Position numbers and translations under genes: made by a program. This document shows positions 1 through 8,039 of a stretch of DNA of 64,000 nt, piece by piece. The DNA comes from JASHPR01 sp963815375. Its GTDB lineage: Bacteria > Actinomycetota > Actinomycetes > Streptosporangiales > Streptosporangiaceae. The stretch is taken from assembly GCA_963815375.1 (NCBI GenBank), contig CAWFGX010000005.1, positions 744,001 to 808,000 on the forward strand, in the 5' to 3' direction. Every line of letters begins with the position of its first letter. Position 1 is the first letter of the stretch. A model generated the notes under the pieces. It saw only the letters and a program-made list of their open reading frames with translations, ran no database searches and had not been told where the DNA came from.

Positions 1-736
1 AGCGGTCGCACTGCCTGTCCATGCACCGGAACCGCGATGCTGGCATCGCTTCCTCCTGCTCCGCCGTGGCGTCCCACCTGGTGGGCTTCACCCGATAGGC
101 GCGATCACCGCCCGGAGCGGGAGCTGTCAAGGGCTTGGTCCCGCAGGGACTTCCAAGATGCTTTGGCCGTCGGCAGCCCGGCTCGCGTGCAGGTGCGTGG
201 AGCGGAGGGGCGCGGCCAAAGGATCTTGGAACCCTTGACGGGTCCCGTGAAGGGCTGATACTGGTGCGCCGGGTGAAGGTCACTCCCTGTCGATTCACAG
301 AACCGGCGATGGGAGCTCAAATCTCGCGCCATCTGATCCGTAGATCAGTGCAGGGCGTCCGGTCGTCTGATCGGCGCGTTTGAGTTGGCATCCGCAGGGT
401 GTTCGGCTCGGCGGCTATCCGGCGCTGTCCCGTCAGTCTGCGAGAGGCTCACGGCCCCGGCTACGCAACGGGCCGCGCCGCCGGCGTGCCCGTCCCGGTT
501 GTACTGGTAGCTGTCCTCTCTTGGCCGTGCTCGAGATGTCCAGGCTCGCGTAGGCGACCGCACAACGCTTGGCCACACGGAGGACTCGGCCGAGACAGCC
601 GTGCAGCTAGGGGGCCGAAGATCAGGTTCCTCCTCGTAGCTGAACGCACTTCCCAGCACAGACCTATCGCGAAGCCTGTCCACGGTCAGCGTGTCTGCTT
701 GACTCAGTGACATTCAGCAGAATACCCTCACGGTCT
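1..736. other. gene-poor left edge
   Basis: I see no convincing gene in this stretch. The reading frames are short, overlap each other on both strands and have composition typical of shadows. The frame beginning at base 3 is open from the window edge to a TAG at 96-98 (31 codons), so it could be the tail of a gene to the left, but 31 codons prove nothing. The only clear structure is the large inverted repeat at 126-239, described separately. The stretch may hold the promoter of the rightward cassette that begins at 737. Confidence 0.5.
126..239. repeat. long interrupted inverted repeat
   Basis: Bases 151-169 pair with 213-231 (19 bp, one mismatch) and bases 126-133 pair with 232-239 (8 bp, perfect). 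The left arm carries 17 extra bases (134-150) between its two blocks, while the right arm is continuous. The loop is about 43 bases. It could be the fused end of a lost insertion sequence, a small non-autonomous element, or a hairpin-forming regulatory site. No transposase is recognisable nearby. Confidence 0.7.
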
Positions 737-1321
737 ATGTCACTACCCAGCGACGTTGAGCGGCAGCGACTCGACTGCATCGCCGATGACTTGCGCGAGG
801 CGTTCAGCGAACGCGGCTATCGCGTTGACGTTGCCCTTGACGCAGACCCGGCGTTCGGCAGTGGCCGCTCCCGTAGTTCCCTCATGAATGACCTCGTTCT
901 GGAGACAGTTGCTAGTTCTGCAAGCAGGATCGGCGTCCACTTCCAGCCGGTCAACGGGACGGGCCGTGAGCTTGTGGGCGAAACACATCGATACCGGATT
1001 CGCCGTGCAAAACGCGATGCGTCGGATGACTTGGTCGTAACAGTTTCCTCTGAGTCGAGCCTTGGAATCGAGGAGGAGCCGACGCTCTTCCCCTTGAAGA
1101 GCTGGATCTTCGGCTGGATCACGAACGTGGACGGCCTGATCGCCGAGGTGCTCGCTGCTGAGATAGTCGGCATACTTCCAGGCACTCCGGGCCGCCTCAT
1201 CCTTGGGACCGTGCTTTCTCTTGGTTCTGACGGCCCGTTCGGCGGTGGGTTCAACCCCACCGAAGAGGATCTCGATCTGGGTCTCGAGGACGAGGACGAC
1301 GCAGATGGTCTAGGAGCCTGA
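737..1321 (+). CDS. unknown protein, first gene of XRE-ImmA/IrrE cassette
   Basis: I do not recognise this 194-residue protein. It starts at ATG 737; an in-frame GTG at 707 is an alternative. The N-terminal half is mixed polar sequence with many Arg and Asp residues. A central hydrophobic stretch (roughly residues 120-165) contains the FGWITN and LIAEVLAAEI segments and then a Gly-rich run. The C-terminus is strongly acidic (Glu/Asp/Leu repeats). It ends 50 bases before the start of an XRE-ImmA/IrrE protein on the same strand, so the two are probably co-transcribed. By analogy with other ImmA/IrrE pairs it could be a substrate or partner of that peptidase, but this is inference. Codon use is less GC-biased than in the chromosomal genes to the right. 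Confidence 0.6.
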   Translation: MSLPSDVERQRLDCIADDLREAFSERGYRVDVALDADPAFGSGRSRSSLMNDLVLETVASSASRIGVHFQPVNGTGRELVGETHRYRIRRAKRDASDDLVVTVSSESSLGIEEEPTLFPLKSWIFGWITNVDGLIAEVLAAEIVGILPGTPGRLILGTVLSLGSDGPFGGGFNPTEEDLDLGLEDEDDADGLGA

Positions 1322-1371
1322 GACAATTGCGTCCCAACCGGACGAACGGCCGCAGAGAGGGGCTCACTACG

Positions 1372-2625
1372 GTGGTATCGCAAGTACGTGTCGGAGAGCG
1401 CATCCGACGACTGCGGCACGTCGCCGGTCTCGGCCAGGCAGAGTTCGCCAAGATGGCTGGCATTGCTTCCGGTTCGGTGAGCAAACTCGAAAACGGCCGG
1501 ATGCCACTGTCACAAGACTTGCTGAGTAGCGTTGCAGGCTCACTCCGGTGCACTCCTGCGTTTCTGATCATGCCTCTAGAGCTCGCCCCGGCGACGCGTC
1601 CTTGGCTTCGGGCATATGCAGACGCCCCGAAACGGTCTGTCGATCAGCTAGTTGATGACTGCACGACTGCCATGGAAGCCATCGTTGGACTTGATCTCAA
1701 GATGATGCCTGATGTTATGCCGCTGTTTACCGGCGACTTGATGGATCAGGCAGCTATCGAGGATTTCGCGGTTGACGTCCGAATCGCGGCTGGCCTGGGC
1801 GACAACGAGGTGGTTGGCAACTCAGCCCGTGCCGCCGAACGCCTTGGCTGCATCGTCCTCCCTACGCCGGATGAGCTTGGCAGACACCTTGGCATTTCCG
1901 TCCGAGTAGACGATCGGACCGCAATGATCTGCCTGGGTCGTTGGACCGCAGAAGGAACGCCTGTTCCAGGTGATCGTCAGCGTTTCACCGTTGCCCATGA
2001 GATTGGGCATCTCGCCCTGCATTCAGGCGTTCGGGCACCCGAGACTGCGGGAGAAGCCAGTCTCATTGAGAAACAGGCGCATGCCTTCGCGGGTGCTTTC
2101 CTAGCTCCAGGCGATGCGATTCTGGATGACCTGGCCACACTGGGGGGGCGAGTAACGCTTCAGGCACTTGCCAAAATCAAACAGCACTGGGGTATCTCCA
2201 TTAAAGCACTAGTAACGCGTTTCCAGAATCTCGGCATGATCGATGCAGACCACGCGCGAAGTCTGTTCAAGCAGATCTCAGCGCGCGGCTGGAACCGAAA
2301 CGAGCCGGTACCAGTAGGAAACGAACGCGCAGTCTGGTTCGCCCGAGCAGTCGAGGCGGCCACCCGCGGATGTTCAGACTCTATTGGAACAGTTGCTATG
2401 AGAATTGGCCTCGATAGAAGTCACTTCGACCGCTGGCTCGACTGGTCCGACCTGACAGAGACAAAGTTGGCAGAAGTCCTGCATCCAACGTTTCCAGCTC
2501 GCACCCCAGAGCGGCGATCCGGGAACCATTCGACAGCTGACGTTACTCTGCTGCGTCAACGCTGGCCGAGGCAGCAATTATTAGTGCAAACTCTGCTAGA
2601 GCCCAGGTGGCAGGATAAGGAGTGA
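1372..2625 (+). CDS. XRE-family regulator fused to ImmA/IrrE metallopeptidase
   Basis: The 417-residue protein has an N-terminal helix-turn-helix of the XRE/Cro type (residues about 5-60, with a SVSKLENGR recognition-helix signature) followed by an ImmA/IrrE zinc-peptidase domain. The HEIGH motif (HExxH) lies near residue 205 and a downstream Glu-rich segment, EASLIEKQA, could supply the third zinc ligand. Proteins of this class typically bind DNA and cleave or sense a partner repressor; the target here is unknown. GTG 1372 is preferred because GAGAGGGG lies about 10 bases upstream. TTG at 1327 is also possible and would add 15 residues. The last codons include two consecutive TTA leucine codons (2578-2583), rare in high-GC actinobacteria and read by the bldA-type tRNA. 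It faces the minus-strand cassette tail to tail. Confidence 0.88.
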   Translation: MVSQVRVGERIRRLRHVAGLGQAEFAKMAGIASGSVSKLENGRMPLSQDLLSSVAGSLRCTPAFLIMPLELAPATRPWLRAYADAPKRSVDQLVDDCTTAMEAIVGLDLKMMPDVMPLFTGDLMDQAAIEDFAVDVRIAAGLGDNEVVGNSARAAERLGCIVLPTPDELGRHLGISVRVDDRTAMICLGRWTAEGTPVPGDRQRFTVAHEIGHLALHSGVRAPETAGEASLIEKQAHAFAGAFLAPGDAILDDLATLGGRVTLQALAKIKQHWGISIKALVTRFQNLGMIDADHARSLFKQISARGWNRNEPVPVGNERAVWFARAVEAATRGCSDSIGTVAMRIGLDRSHFDRWLDWSDLTETKLAEVLHPTFPARTPERRSGNHSTADVTLLRQRWPRQQLLVQTLLEPRWQDKE

Positions 2626-2676
2626 GCGCACCGCCATTGCTACACTTAGGCGTGCTAGTAGGTTAACCGGCGCGCG

Positions 2677-3705
2677 CTACCGCCTATCTACGTTGACTGA
2701 ACGGACACGCTCCGCAGCCTTCCTCCGTAGGTACAACCGAAAGTCGGCGTTATCAAAGAGCAGTCGAAAATCCAAGTCATCCTTAAATCTATGCTCAAGG
2801 ACCGAGAGTGCCTGATTCTCAGCCTGTGCCCTTTCCTCCCTGCTTAGCATCCCGCCAACAATGCCGTTGATTCTGGTCTGCATTCCTACTCGATCCATTG
2901 GCGGGACCGTGCTGGCGAGCGAGTCACGAAGGATCTGAGTGGTTGTGCGATCATCGTCTGGCAAAATGAAATCTGCCTGTGAGGCTAGCTGAAACCAAAC
3001 AACGCGATGCCCAGACAGCTGGACCTCACCGAAGTCATGAGCATGATCACGCATTTGCCCCTCGCGTGATATCCCGCCGCGGTGCCTCGGCAACTGTGTT
3101 CCAGAAGACTCCACAGACCAAAAATCTTCTTCATCTTCGTCAATAAGAAAGCAAAAGCCGGGAAGCAGATTTCGCGCCAGAGCCAGCGTCGTAGCTATAG
3201 TCGACATATCTGAACGATTGAGTGCAGAAAGTAGCTCACCCATCTCCCGCTCTGCATAGGATTCAATAAATCTTCTAGGAGCGAGAAGGGAGCCTGCGAA
3301 CCTCGTTGCTTCGGCCTCTTGCTCTTCGATACCAGCGGGGGCCAGCAATCCTCCCTCGGAAGTGGAACCTACTGGCCCCGCATCGATGGGGGATTTCACG
3401 GGAGTGCACGCGGCAAGTCCTATATGCCATGGCAAAATTACGTGACCCAGTTCGTGAGCTAAAGTGAAGCGTCGGCGCCGGGCACCTTGATTATTTTTGC
3501 GCATAAAGACCGAGGGTCGAGCAGTACCTAGGCCAACCACCAAGGCGTCACATGCGAACGGCCACGTTAGCGACTGCACGTCACAGTAAATGTCTGCGAC
3601 CGCTTCGATATCGACCGGCGGGGTAAGGTCGAGTCGTTCAACGAGCGTAGCAGCGCAACGGCTTGCTGGATCCTTGGTGATGGGCAGAAGCCAGTCCCGA
3701 AGAAT
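2677..3705 (-). CDS. ImmA/IrrE family metallopeptidase with non-canonical start
   Basis: The 342-residue protein carries the ImmA/IrrE core. A TLAHELGH zinc motif (HExxH) follows an N-terminal segment reading PVDIEAVADIYCDV, as is usual just upstream in this family, and a later EQEAEATRFAGSLLAP stretch carries the conserved EA(x)xFA region. The first GTG is at 3579, but starting there would delete the family's N-terminal 40-odd residues. The frame is open back to the TGA of the upstream gene (3721-3723) with no ATG, GTG or TTG. ATT at 3703-3705 has AAGGGA at 3712-3717, six bases upstream, so I annotate an ATT start; readthrough of the TGA is the alternative. It is the third gene of a minus-strand operon with a colicin E3-like toxin. 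Local GC is low (26 of 60 bases at 3121-3180), suggesting transfer. Confidence 0.82.
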   Translation of the reverse strand: MLRDWLLPITKDPASRCAATLVERLDLTPPVDIEAVADIYCDVQSLTWPFACDALVVGLGTARPSVFMRKNNQGARRRRFTLAHELGHVILPWHIGLAACTPVKSPIDAGPVGSTSEGGLLAPAGIEEQEAEATRFAGSLLAPRRFIESYAEREMGELLSALNRSDMSTIATTLALARNLLPGFCFLIDEDEEDFWSVESSGTQLPRHRGGISREGQMRDHAHDFGEVQLSGHRVVWFQLASQADFILPDDDRTTTQILRDSLASTVPPMDRVGMQTRINGIVGGMLSREERAQAENQALSVLEHRFKDDLDFRLLFDNADFRLYLRRKAAERVRSVNVDRR

Positions 3706-3720
3706 GTTGCTTCCCTTAAA

Positions 3721-4104
3721 TCAATGACGTGGACGTTCTGCTACCCGTCCCCGGTCAATTAGCCACTGCAGAAGTTTGCGTGCTTCACTCTGGCCATTGG
3801 CTCGGGCAGCAACACCTACTTTATCAAGTTCCTCCAGAACTGCATCAACGGGACGTCCAACCCTATGTGCAGCCACAATGAATCGGAGGGATTCTGGATG
3901 CTCCACCCACAGGCGATACTCGTCCCAGGTCATACCGAGGAACTCGTGAAGGCGCCGCGCGGAAGTTACGCTGTCTTCTGGCGCCGAATGCCACTCATCT
4001 ACAAAATCATCAACGTCTTCTAGAAAAGCCTTACCCATGAGTAGGAGGTCCATGTATGTTGACGGAGAGTCTTCCGAGGCTCGCCGAAGTCGCTGGCTAG
4101 ACAT
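3721..4104 (-). CDS. putative antitoxin/immunity partner of ColE3-like toxin
   Basis: The 127-residue protein is predicted to be mostly helical and charged. Its middle reads LGMTWDEYRLWVEHPESL, a short 'LGxTxDEYxxWV' pattern that recurs in small actinobacterial proteins of unknown function, and its C-terminus is basic. Its ATG (4102-4104) overlaps the last eight bases of the toxin gene, so translation is coupled. The position directly behind a lethal RNase makes it the natural antitoxin candidate. It does not obviously resemble the colicin E3 immunity protein, which is about 85 residues and acidic, so neutralisation may work differently or need the third gene. No helix-turn-helix is clear. 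Its TGA stop is followed in frame by the ImmA/IrrE reading frame. Confidence 0.65.
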   Translation of the reverse strand: MSSQRLRRASEDSPSTYMDLLLMGKAFLEDVDDFVDEWHSAPEDSVTSARRLHEFLGMTWDEYRLWVEHPESLRFIVAAHRVGRPVDAVLEELDKVGVAARANGQSEARKLLQWLIDRGRVAERPRH

Positions 4105-4321
4105 CGATCCTCCTTCCCTTAACTGCGTCCTTAATCAATTCACCTGTCACTGCATCAGCAACGCCGAGATGGCGGCCTCTATGGTTGTAGACTTCCCACT
4201 CGCCATGCCGTGAGTCCCACTCGTAGATCCGCTCACCATCCCGGTAACGTCGCCGACCACCCGGCTGCCCCACGTACTCAAGATCATCAGCGAAGCATGG
4301 TGACGGTATCGAGACAGGCAC
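4097..4321 (-). CDS. stand-alone colicin E3-type ribonuclease toxin
   Basis: The 74-residue protein matches the cytotoxic domain of colicin E3/cloacin DF13, which cuts 16S rRNA at the decoding site. After a short N-terminus comes a GGRRRYRDGERIYEWDS segment, then HGEWEVY, a GRHLG turn and a VTGELIK...GRRIDV end. Colicin E3 shows the same order with IYEWDSQHGELE, QHLGSFDPKTG and a basic tail. The catalytic Asp, His and Glu of E3 (Asp510, His513, Glu517) correspond to residues in EWDSRHGEWE, and the C-terminal Arg is present. Translocation and receptor domains are absent, so it is an intracellular toxin rather than a secreted bacteriocin. GTG 4319-4321 is the start, since an in-frame TAG precedes it. 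It overlaps the next gene by 8 bases and heads the minus-strand operon. Confidence 0.85.
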   Translation of the reverse strand: MPVSIPSPCFADDLEYVGQPGGRRRYRDGERIYEWDSRHGEWEVYNHRGRHLGVADAVTGELIKDAVKGRRIDV

Positions 4322-4687
4322 CTATGGTTTCCAGCCTTCTTACTGAGAGTACGTCTCCCGTGCGTACGCTGCCAGTAACCGCCCAGGCGTGCCGCATGAG
4401 CCAACCATGACTGCTCGGTTGGTTAGGCAGGACGCACCACTGACGCCGAGCTCCGGAAGTTGATGCCGCTAACGGCGGATCTCTCCGGGTTGACTGCTTG
4501 TGACACATGTTACCGCGTCGGTGACGGTAAGCCCCGGCACGCGTCGGGCGGGCCGCAGAGGCCAAGCCCGGCGCTGGTGCCGGGCCGCGGTGCGCGTAGC
4601 GCGCCGCCTTGATCCTGTATGGCGTAATTCGGCAGTGCAGGGTGCGGTTCGCGGGGTGTGTCCGCATGTGCGTTAGCGTTTGCCGTC
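4322..4687. other. divergent intergenic region with hairpins
   Basis: The region lies between the leftward toxin operon and the rightward NUDIX gene. It contains three inverted repeats: 4401-4406 with 4417-4422 (CCAACC/GGTTGG), 4510-4515 with 4525-4530 (TTACCG/CGGTAA), and a strong GC hairpin 4566-4572 with 4579-4585. No gene is supported here. The first repeat is 80-100 bases upstream of the toxin start and could be an operator. The junction between the intact low-GC island and the frameshift-rich element must lie in or near this interval, but I found no copy of the tRNA 3' end. Confidence 0.55.
4401..4422. promoter_or_regulatory. candidate operator upstream of toxin operon
   Basis: A 6-bp inverted repeat (CCAACC, 10-base spacer, GGTTGG) lies 80-100 bases upstream of the toxin start codon. 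Toxin-antitoxin operons are commonly autoregulated at such sites, but no direct evidence links a regulator to it. Confidence 0.3.
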
Positions 4688-5244
4688 GTGGGTGAGGCAG
4701 CAGACGACGAGGCGGGCCGGTGGCGGACGTTCGGCGAACGGGTGATCTATGAGAGCCCGGAGGTCTGGCTTGGGCAGGTGGATGTGGGCTTGCCGTCGCG
4801 TGAGCGGATCTGGCAGCACGTCGTGCGGTTGCCTCGGGCTGTTGCGGTTGCTCTGGCTGGATGGGCACGGCCGGGTTCTGTTAGTGCGGCGGCATCGGTT
4901 CGTTCAGGATCGGTGGGGGTGGGAGCTGCCCGGCGGCCTGGTGGACGAGGACGAGGAGCCGGGCGAGGCGGCGGCGCGGGAGCTGGAGGAGCAGACCGGT
5001 TACGCGGCTGGCCAGCTTGAGCACCTGATCACGTTTCAGCCGGTGGCTGAGGTCGTGGACGGTGAGCGGGTCGTGTTCGCGGGCCGGGATCCGCAGCAGG
5101 TTGGTGAGCCTGTGAGCGCGGAGGGCATCGAGCGGGTGGAGTGGGTTCCGCTGGACTCGGTGCTTGAGCTGATCGCTTCCGGGCGAGGTGTGGAACGGGG
5201 CTTCGGTGGTCGGGCTGCTGAGCGTGCTGGCACGGCAGCGCTGA
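4688..5244 (+). pseudogene. NUDIX hydrolase, two frameshifts
   Basis: Reading across frames gives a complete NUDIX protein of about 185 residues. The N-terminus (GTG 4688) has RWRTFGERVIYESP and HVVRLPRAVAV. It shifts near 4849 into LLWLDGHGRVLLVRRHRF and the NUDIX box LPGGLVDEDE...RELEEQTGY, then shifts again near 5187 to end as GEVWNGASVVGLLSVLARQR with a stop at 5242-5244. The box differs from consensus by Gln in place of the second Glu of the REUxEE core. Such proteins hydrolyse nucleoside-diphosphate-linked compounds; the ADP-ribose pyrophosphatase type is the closest in layout. Two net one-base indels prevent a single product unless the sequence is in error. Confidence 0.75.
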
Positions 5245-5335
5245 GCCGGTGTTGGTCCGCGATAGCGCCACTGAGGCGGATTTGATTGCTTGACTGCTCG
5301 GCTGGCCAGGCTGCCGGCGCTGTAGCGTCGGGTGC

Positions 5336-6274
5336 GTGGCGGCTGAGGGCGGCGAGACGGCGGGGGAGCAGGCCAGCGGGCGGTGTCTTCTCGGCGAGAG
5401 CACGAGGCGGACGCTTGAGGTCGCCTGCTCTGTCGCGGGCCTGGATGCCGGGGCGCGGAGCTGATGCGGCTGGGTGAGAACGCGATTTACCGGCTGCGGT
5501 CGGTTCCGCTGGTGGCCAGGATCGCGCGGACGGTGGACTACCTGCCGGATATCGAGACTGAGGTTGCGGCGGCGCGGTGGCTGGAGTCGGTGGGGTTCCC
5601 GGCAGTGCGGCTGGCGGGGCCTGCTGATCAGCCGGTGGTGGCCGACGGGCGGCGTGGTGACGTTCTGGGAGCTGGTGTCGGACCGCACGGAGTACGGCGA
5701 CGGTCGCGGAGCTGGGCGTGCTTCTGCGGTGGCTGCATGGCCTGGAGCCTCCGTCGTCGCTGGTGCTGCCGCGGCTGCGGCCATTCGCGCGGGTGGATGC
5801 GCGGATCGGCGGCGCGGACCTGGCCGAGGAGGACCGGGAGTTCCTGCGGGCTCGGCTGGCGGAGCTGCGGGAGCGGTATGCGGGGCTGGAGTTCGTGCTG
5901 CCTGCGGGGCCGATTCACGGGGATGCGAGCATCGGGAACATCATCCGGCGCGAGGCTGACGGGGTGGCGGTGCTGATTGACCTGGACGGGTTCGCGTGGG
6001 GTCCGCGTGAATGGGATCTGGTGCTGACCGCGATGTACTTCGAGCGGTTCGGCTGGCATACCGCGCAGGAGTACCGGGAGTTCGTGGCGGGCTACGGGTT
6101 CGACGTGATGACCTGGCCGGGTTATCCGGTGCTGCGGGATATCCGGGAGCTGATCGATGGTGGCGTGGCTGGCGCAGAACACCAGGGAGAGCCCGGAGAT
6201 CGCCGCGGAGGTCACGCAAGCGCATCGCGGACCTGCGCGGCGGTGACGGGCGGCGGGACTGGGCGCCGTTCTGA
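5336..6274 (+). pseudogene. aminoglycoside phosphotransferase-like gene, about five frameshifts
   Basis: Joined across frames this encodes an APH/choline-kinase-fold protein of about 310 residues. In order: ACSVAGLDAGA; then (shift near 5455) MRLGENAIYRLRS and VARIARTVDYLPD; shift near 5655 to VVTFWELVSDRTEYG; shift near 5700 to ELGVLLRWLHGL; the catalytic-loop HGDAS (5919-5933) and DFG-like LIDLDGFAWGPREWDL; shift near 6160 to MVAWLAQNTRESPEIAAEV; and a last shift near 6222 to a stop at 6272-6274. The family phosphorylates small hydroxylated substrates with ATP. Substrate is unknown. It ends 9 bases from the convergent regulator gene. The protein reads well between shifts, which argues against long decay. 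Confidence 0.75.
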
Positions 6275-6283
6275 GCTGGGCGG

Positions 6284-7743
6284 TCAGGCGGCCTTGATCC
6301 ACAGGGCGTGCCCGGCGGCCTGCTCGGTGAAGTCGCGGACGGCGGGGTTGCCGCCGAAGCGGGCCAGGCGCTGGCGGAACTCCCGCACGTAGGTCACGCA
6401 CCGCGCGGAGGTCAGGGCCTGGCCGATGCGCAGCGCGTCGAGCGCGATCGTGGCAGGCCTGTTCGGGGTCGCCCTGGTCGGCGAGCGCGTCGGCCAGGAC
6501 GATGCGTGACGAAGAAGTCGCTGCGGGCGTACTGGCCGTCGGACGGGCGATGCCTGGGCGGCGTGATGCGGCGGCCTGGCGGGCGTCGCCGAGGTCGCGG
6601 AAGCAGTGGGCGATCTCGGCGGCTAGCTCGGCCTCGTTGAAGTAGCTGATGAATTCCGGGTCGCGGCCCGCCTCGGGGAGCTGGAACGCGCGCTCGGCGG
6701 CGGCAAGGGCGGCGTGGCAGCCGCGGGCGTCCCCGGCGCGGGCCAGGGCGCGGGCTTCCATGGCGAGGAACTGGGCCGTCAGCACGGGCGTGGCGCGTGT
6801 CGCGCAAGCCGCTGTGGGCGGCGCGGGCGAGGTTGGCGGCCTCGGGGAGGTGGCCGAGGTAGGTGGCCTGGTGGCTCATGGCGGACAGGACGCTGCACGC
6901 CAGGCGCCGGTCTGCCGCGGACTGGGCCAGGCGCAGGGCCTGGACGAAGTACCGCTGGGCCAGGCCGTGCAGGCCGCAGTCATAGGAGGTCCATGCGGCG
7001 AGCAGCGATGCCTCGGCGATGGCGGCGAACAGCTCGCGGCCGACGTCGTCGGTGTAGCGGCCCGCCAGCAGCGCGGCGGCGTCACGGTCCAGGAAGTGGA
7101 TCAGGGACCGGCGGGCGTGTGCTCCGCCGAACCGGTTGTCCAGCTCGGCGAACAGCTCTGCGGGCGCGCGTACCCGCGCGACGTCGGCACGGCCAACTGC
7201 CCGTCCCTGGCTGCTGGCTGGCAGGTGGCTGTCAGGCTGGCTGACCAGCCAGGCCAGCGCGGCGGCGTTCCAGGCGGCTGGGTCCAGCGGCGCCGACAGG
7301 GCTTCCGGCGACCGGGCCTCGTCGGCTTGCCACAGGCTGGTGACGGCCGTGACGGCCTGCTCGGCGGTGGCCGGGTACTGCGCGGCCGGGCCGGGCGGCC
7401 GTGGTGCGCCGGGAGCGGGCGTGCCGGGTGAGCTGGGCGACGTCACGGGACGGGCTGCCAGGCCGAGGGCGGCGCGGGCAGGGCCGGGCATGTTCAGCCC
7501 GTCCGCGATCCTGGCCATGACGGCTGACCGTCCTGGGCTGGTACTTGTCGTTGAAGATGTAGCTGACGCGGCCCTGGGTGAAGCCCGGTGGCGATGCCTA
7601 TCCGGTTCTGGCTCGATCCCGGTCCGCTGCTGGAGCAGCCGGAACAGCGCGCCGATGTCGCGGCGGGCTAAGGCGCGGGTGACATCGGGGCGGGACCAGA
7701 AGTCCGCCGGTATCTCCACGGGATCGAACGCGCTGTCGCGCAT
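6284..7743 (-). pseudogene. HTH regulator with TPR-like C-terminus, at least six frameshifts
   Basis: The gene runs leftward from ATG 7743 to TGA at 6284-6286. Assembled across frames, residues about 1-90 form an N-terminal segment (PADFWSRPDVTRALARRDIG) and an XRE-like helix-turn-helix (SQNRIGIATG, FTQGRVSYIFND), followed by ARIADGLNMPGPARAALGL. The rest is Ala/Leu-rich helical repeats of the TPR kind (AQRYFVQALRLAQ, ALARAGDARGCHAALAAAERAF, YVREFRQRLARFGG). Proteins of this architecture are common regulators in Streptomyces and sit near NUDIX and kinase-like genes. Three shifts fall within about 100 bases of the HTH, and others near 6780, 6520, 6500 and 6455. It is divergent from the gene at 7872. 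Confidence 0.7.
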
Positions 7744-7804
7744 ACGCTTCCTTGCCTGGCTGGGAGACTGGCGCAGGGAAAGCTCGGATCAGCAAAGACT
7801 ACAA

Positions 7805-7847
7805 GATATACCGGGGCGATAACTCTGCGCGGGATGGGATATACCGG
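7805..7847. promoter_or_regulatory. paired direct repeats in divergent promoter
   Basis: The 10-base sequence GATATACCGG occurs at 7805-7814 and again at 7838-7847, 33 bases apart (about three helical turns), between the leftward HTH/TPR gene and the rightward zinc-motif gene. It may be a binding site for the HTH protein or a pair of promoter elements. Confidence 0.35.
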
Positions 7848-7871
7848 CCGTTGCGGCCGAGAGTTGCTGCT

Positions 7872-8039
7872 ATGGCGCAACCTGACCTTGAACCGAACGC
7901 GTGCCAGGCCTGTCGTGGGCGCGGCTGGAAGCTCATCCGTGCCCGCCGGGCTCTGGTCATCGCCACCTTGCTGCGTGGTTCGGCAACGCCCGAGCGGCGC
8001 GACTGCCCGGCCTGTGACGGCACTGGCCGTGCGACCTGA
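7872..8039 (+). CDS. small CxxCxGxG zinc-motif protein
   Basis: The 55-residue protein contains two DnaJ-type zinc half-sites, CQACRGRG and CPACDGTG, separated by a basic stretch. Two such motifs can bind one zinc ion. Small proteins of this kind are scattered in actinobacterial mobile elements next to ATP-binding regulators; no function is established. It starts at ATG 7872 and its last bases overlap the start of the HATPase gene, so the two are probably translationally coupled. Unlike its larger neighbours it is intact. Confidence 0.6.
   Translation: MAQPDLEPNACQACRGRGWKLIRARRALVIATLLRGSATPERRDCPACDGTGRAT

Noticed and set aside
1..98. Tail of a coding sequence from the left
   Set aside because: Only 31 open codons before TAG, with no recognisable similarity.
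4097..4321. Fragment of a secreted polymorphic toxin
   Set aside because: An in-frame TAG precedes the GTG start and no upstream delivery domain is present, so the domain appears complete on its own.
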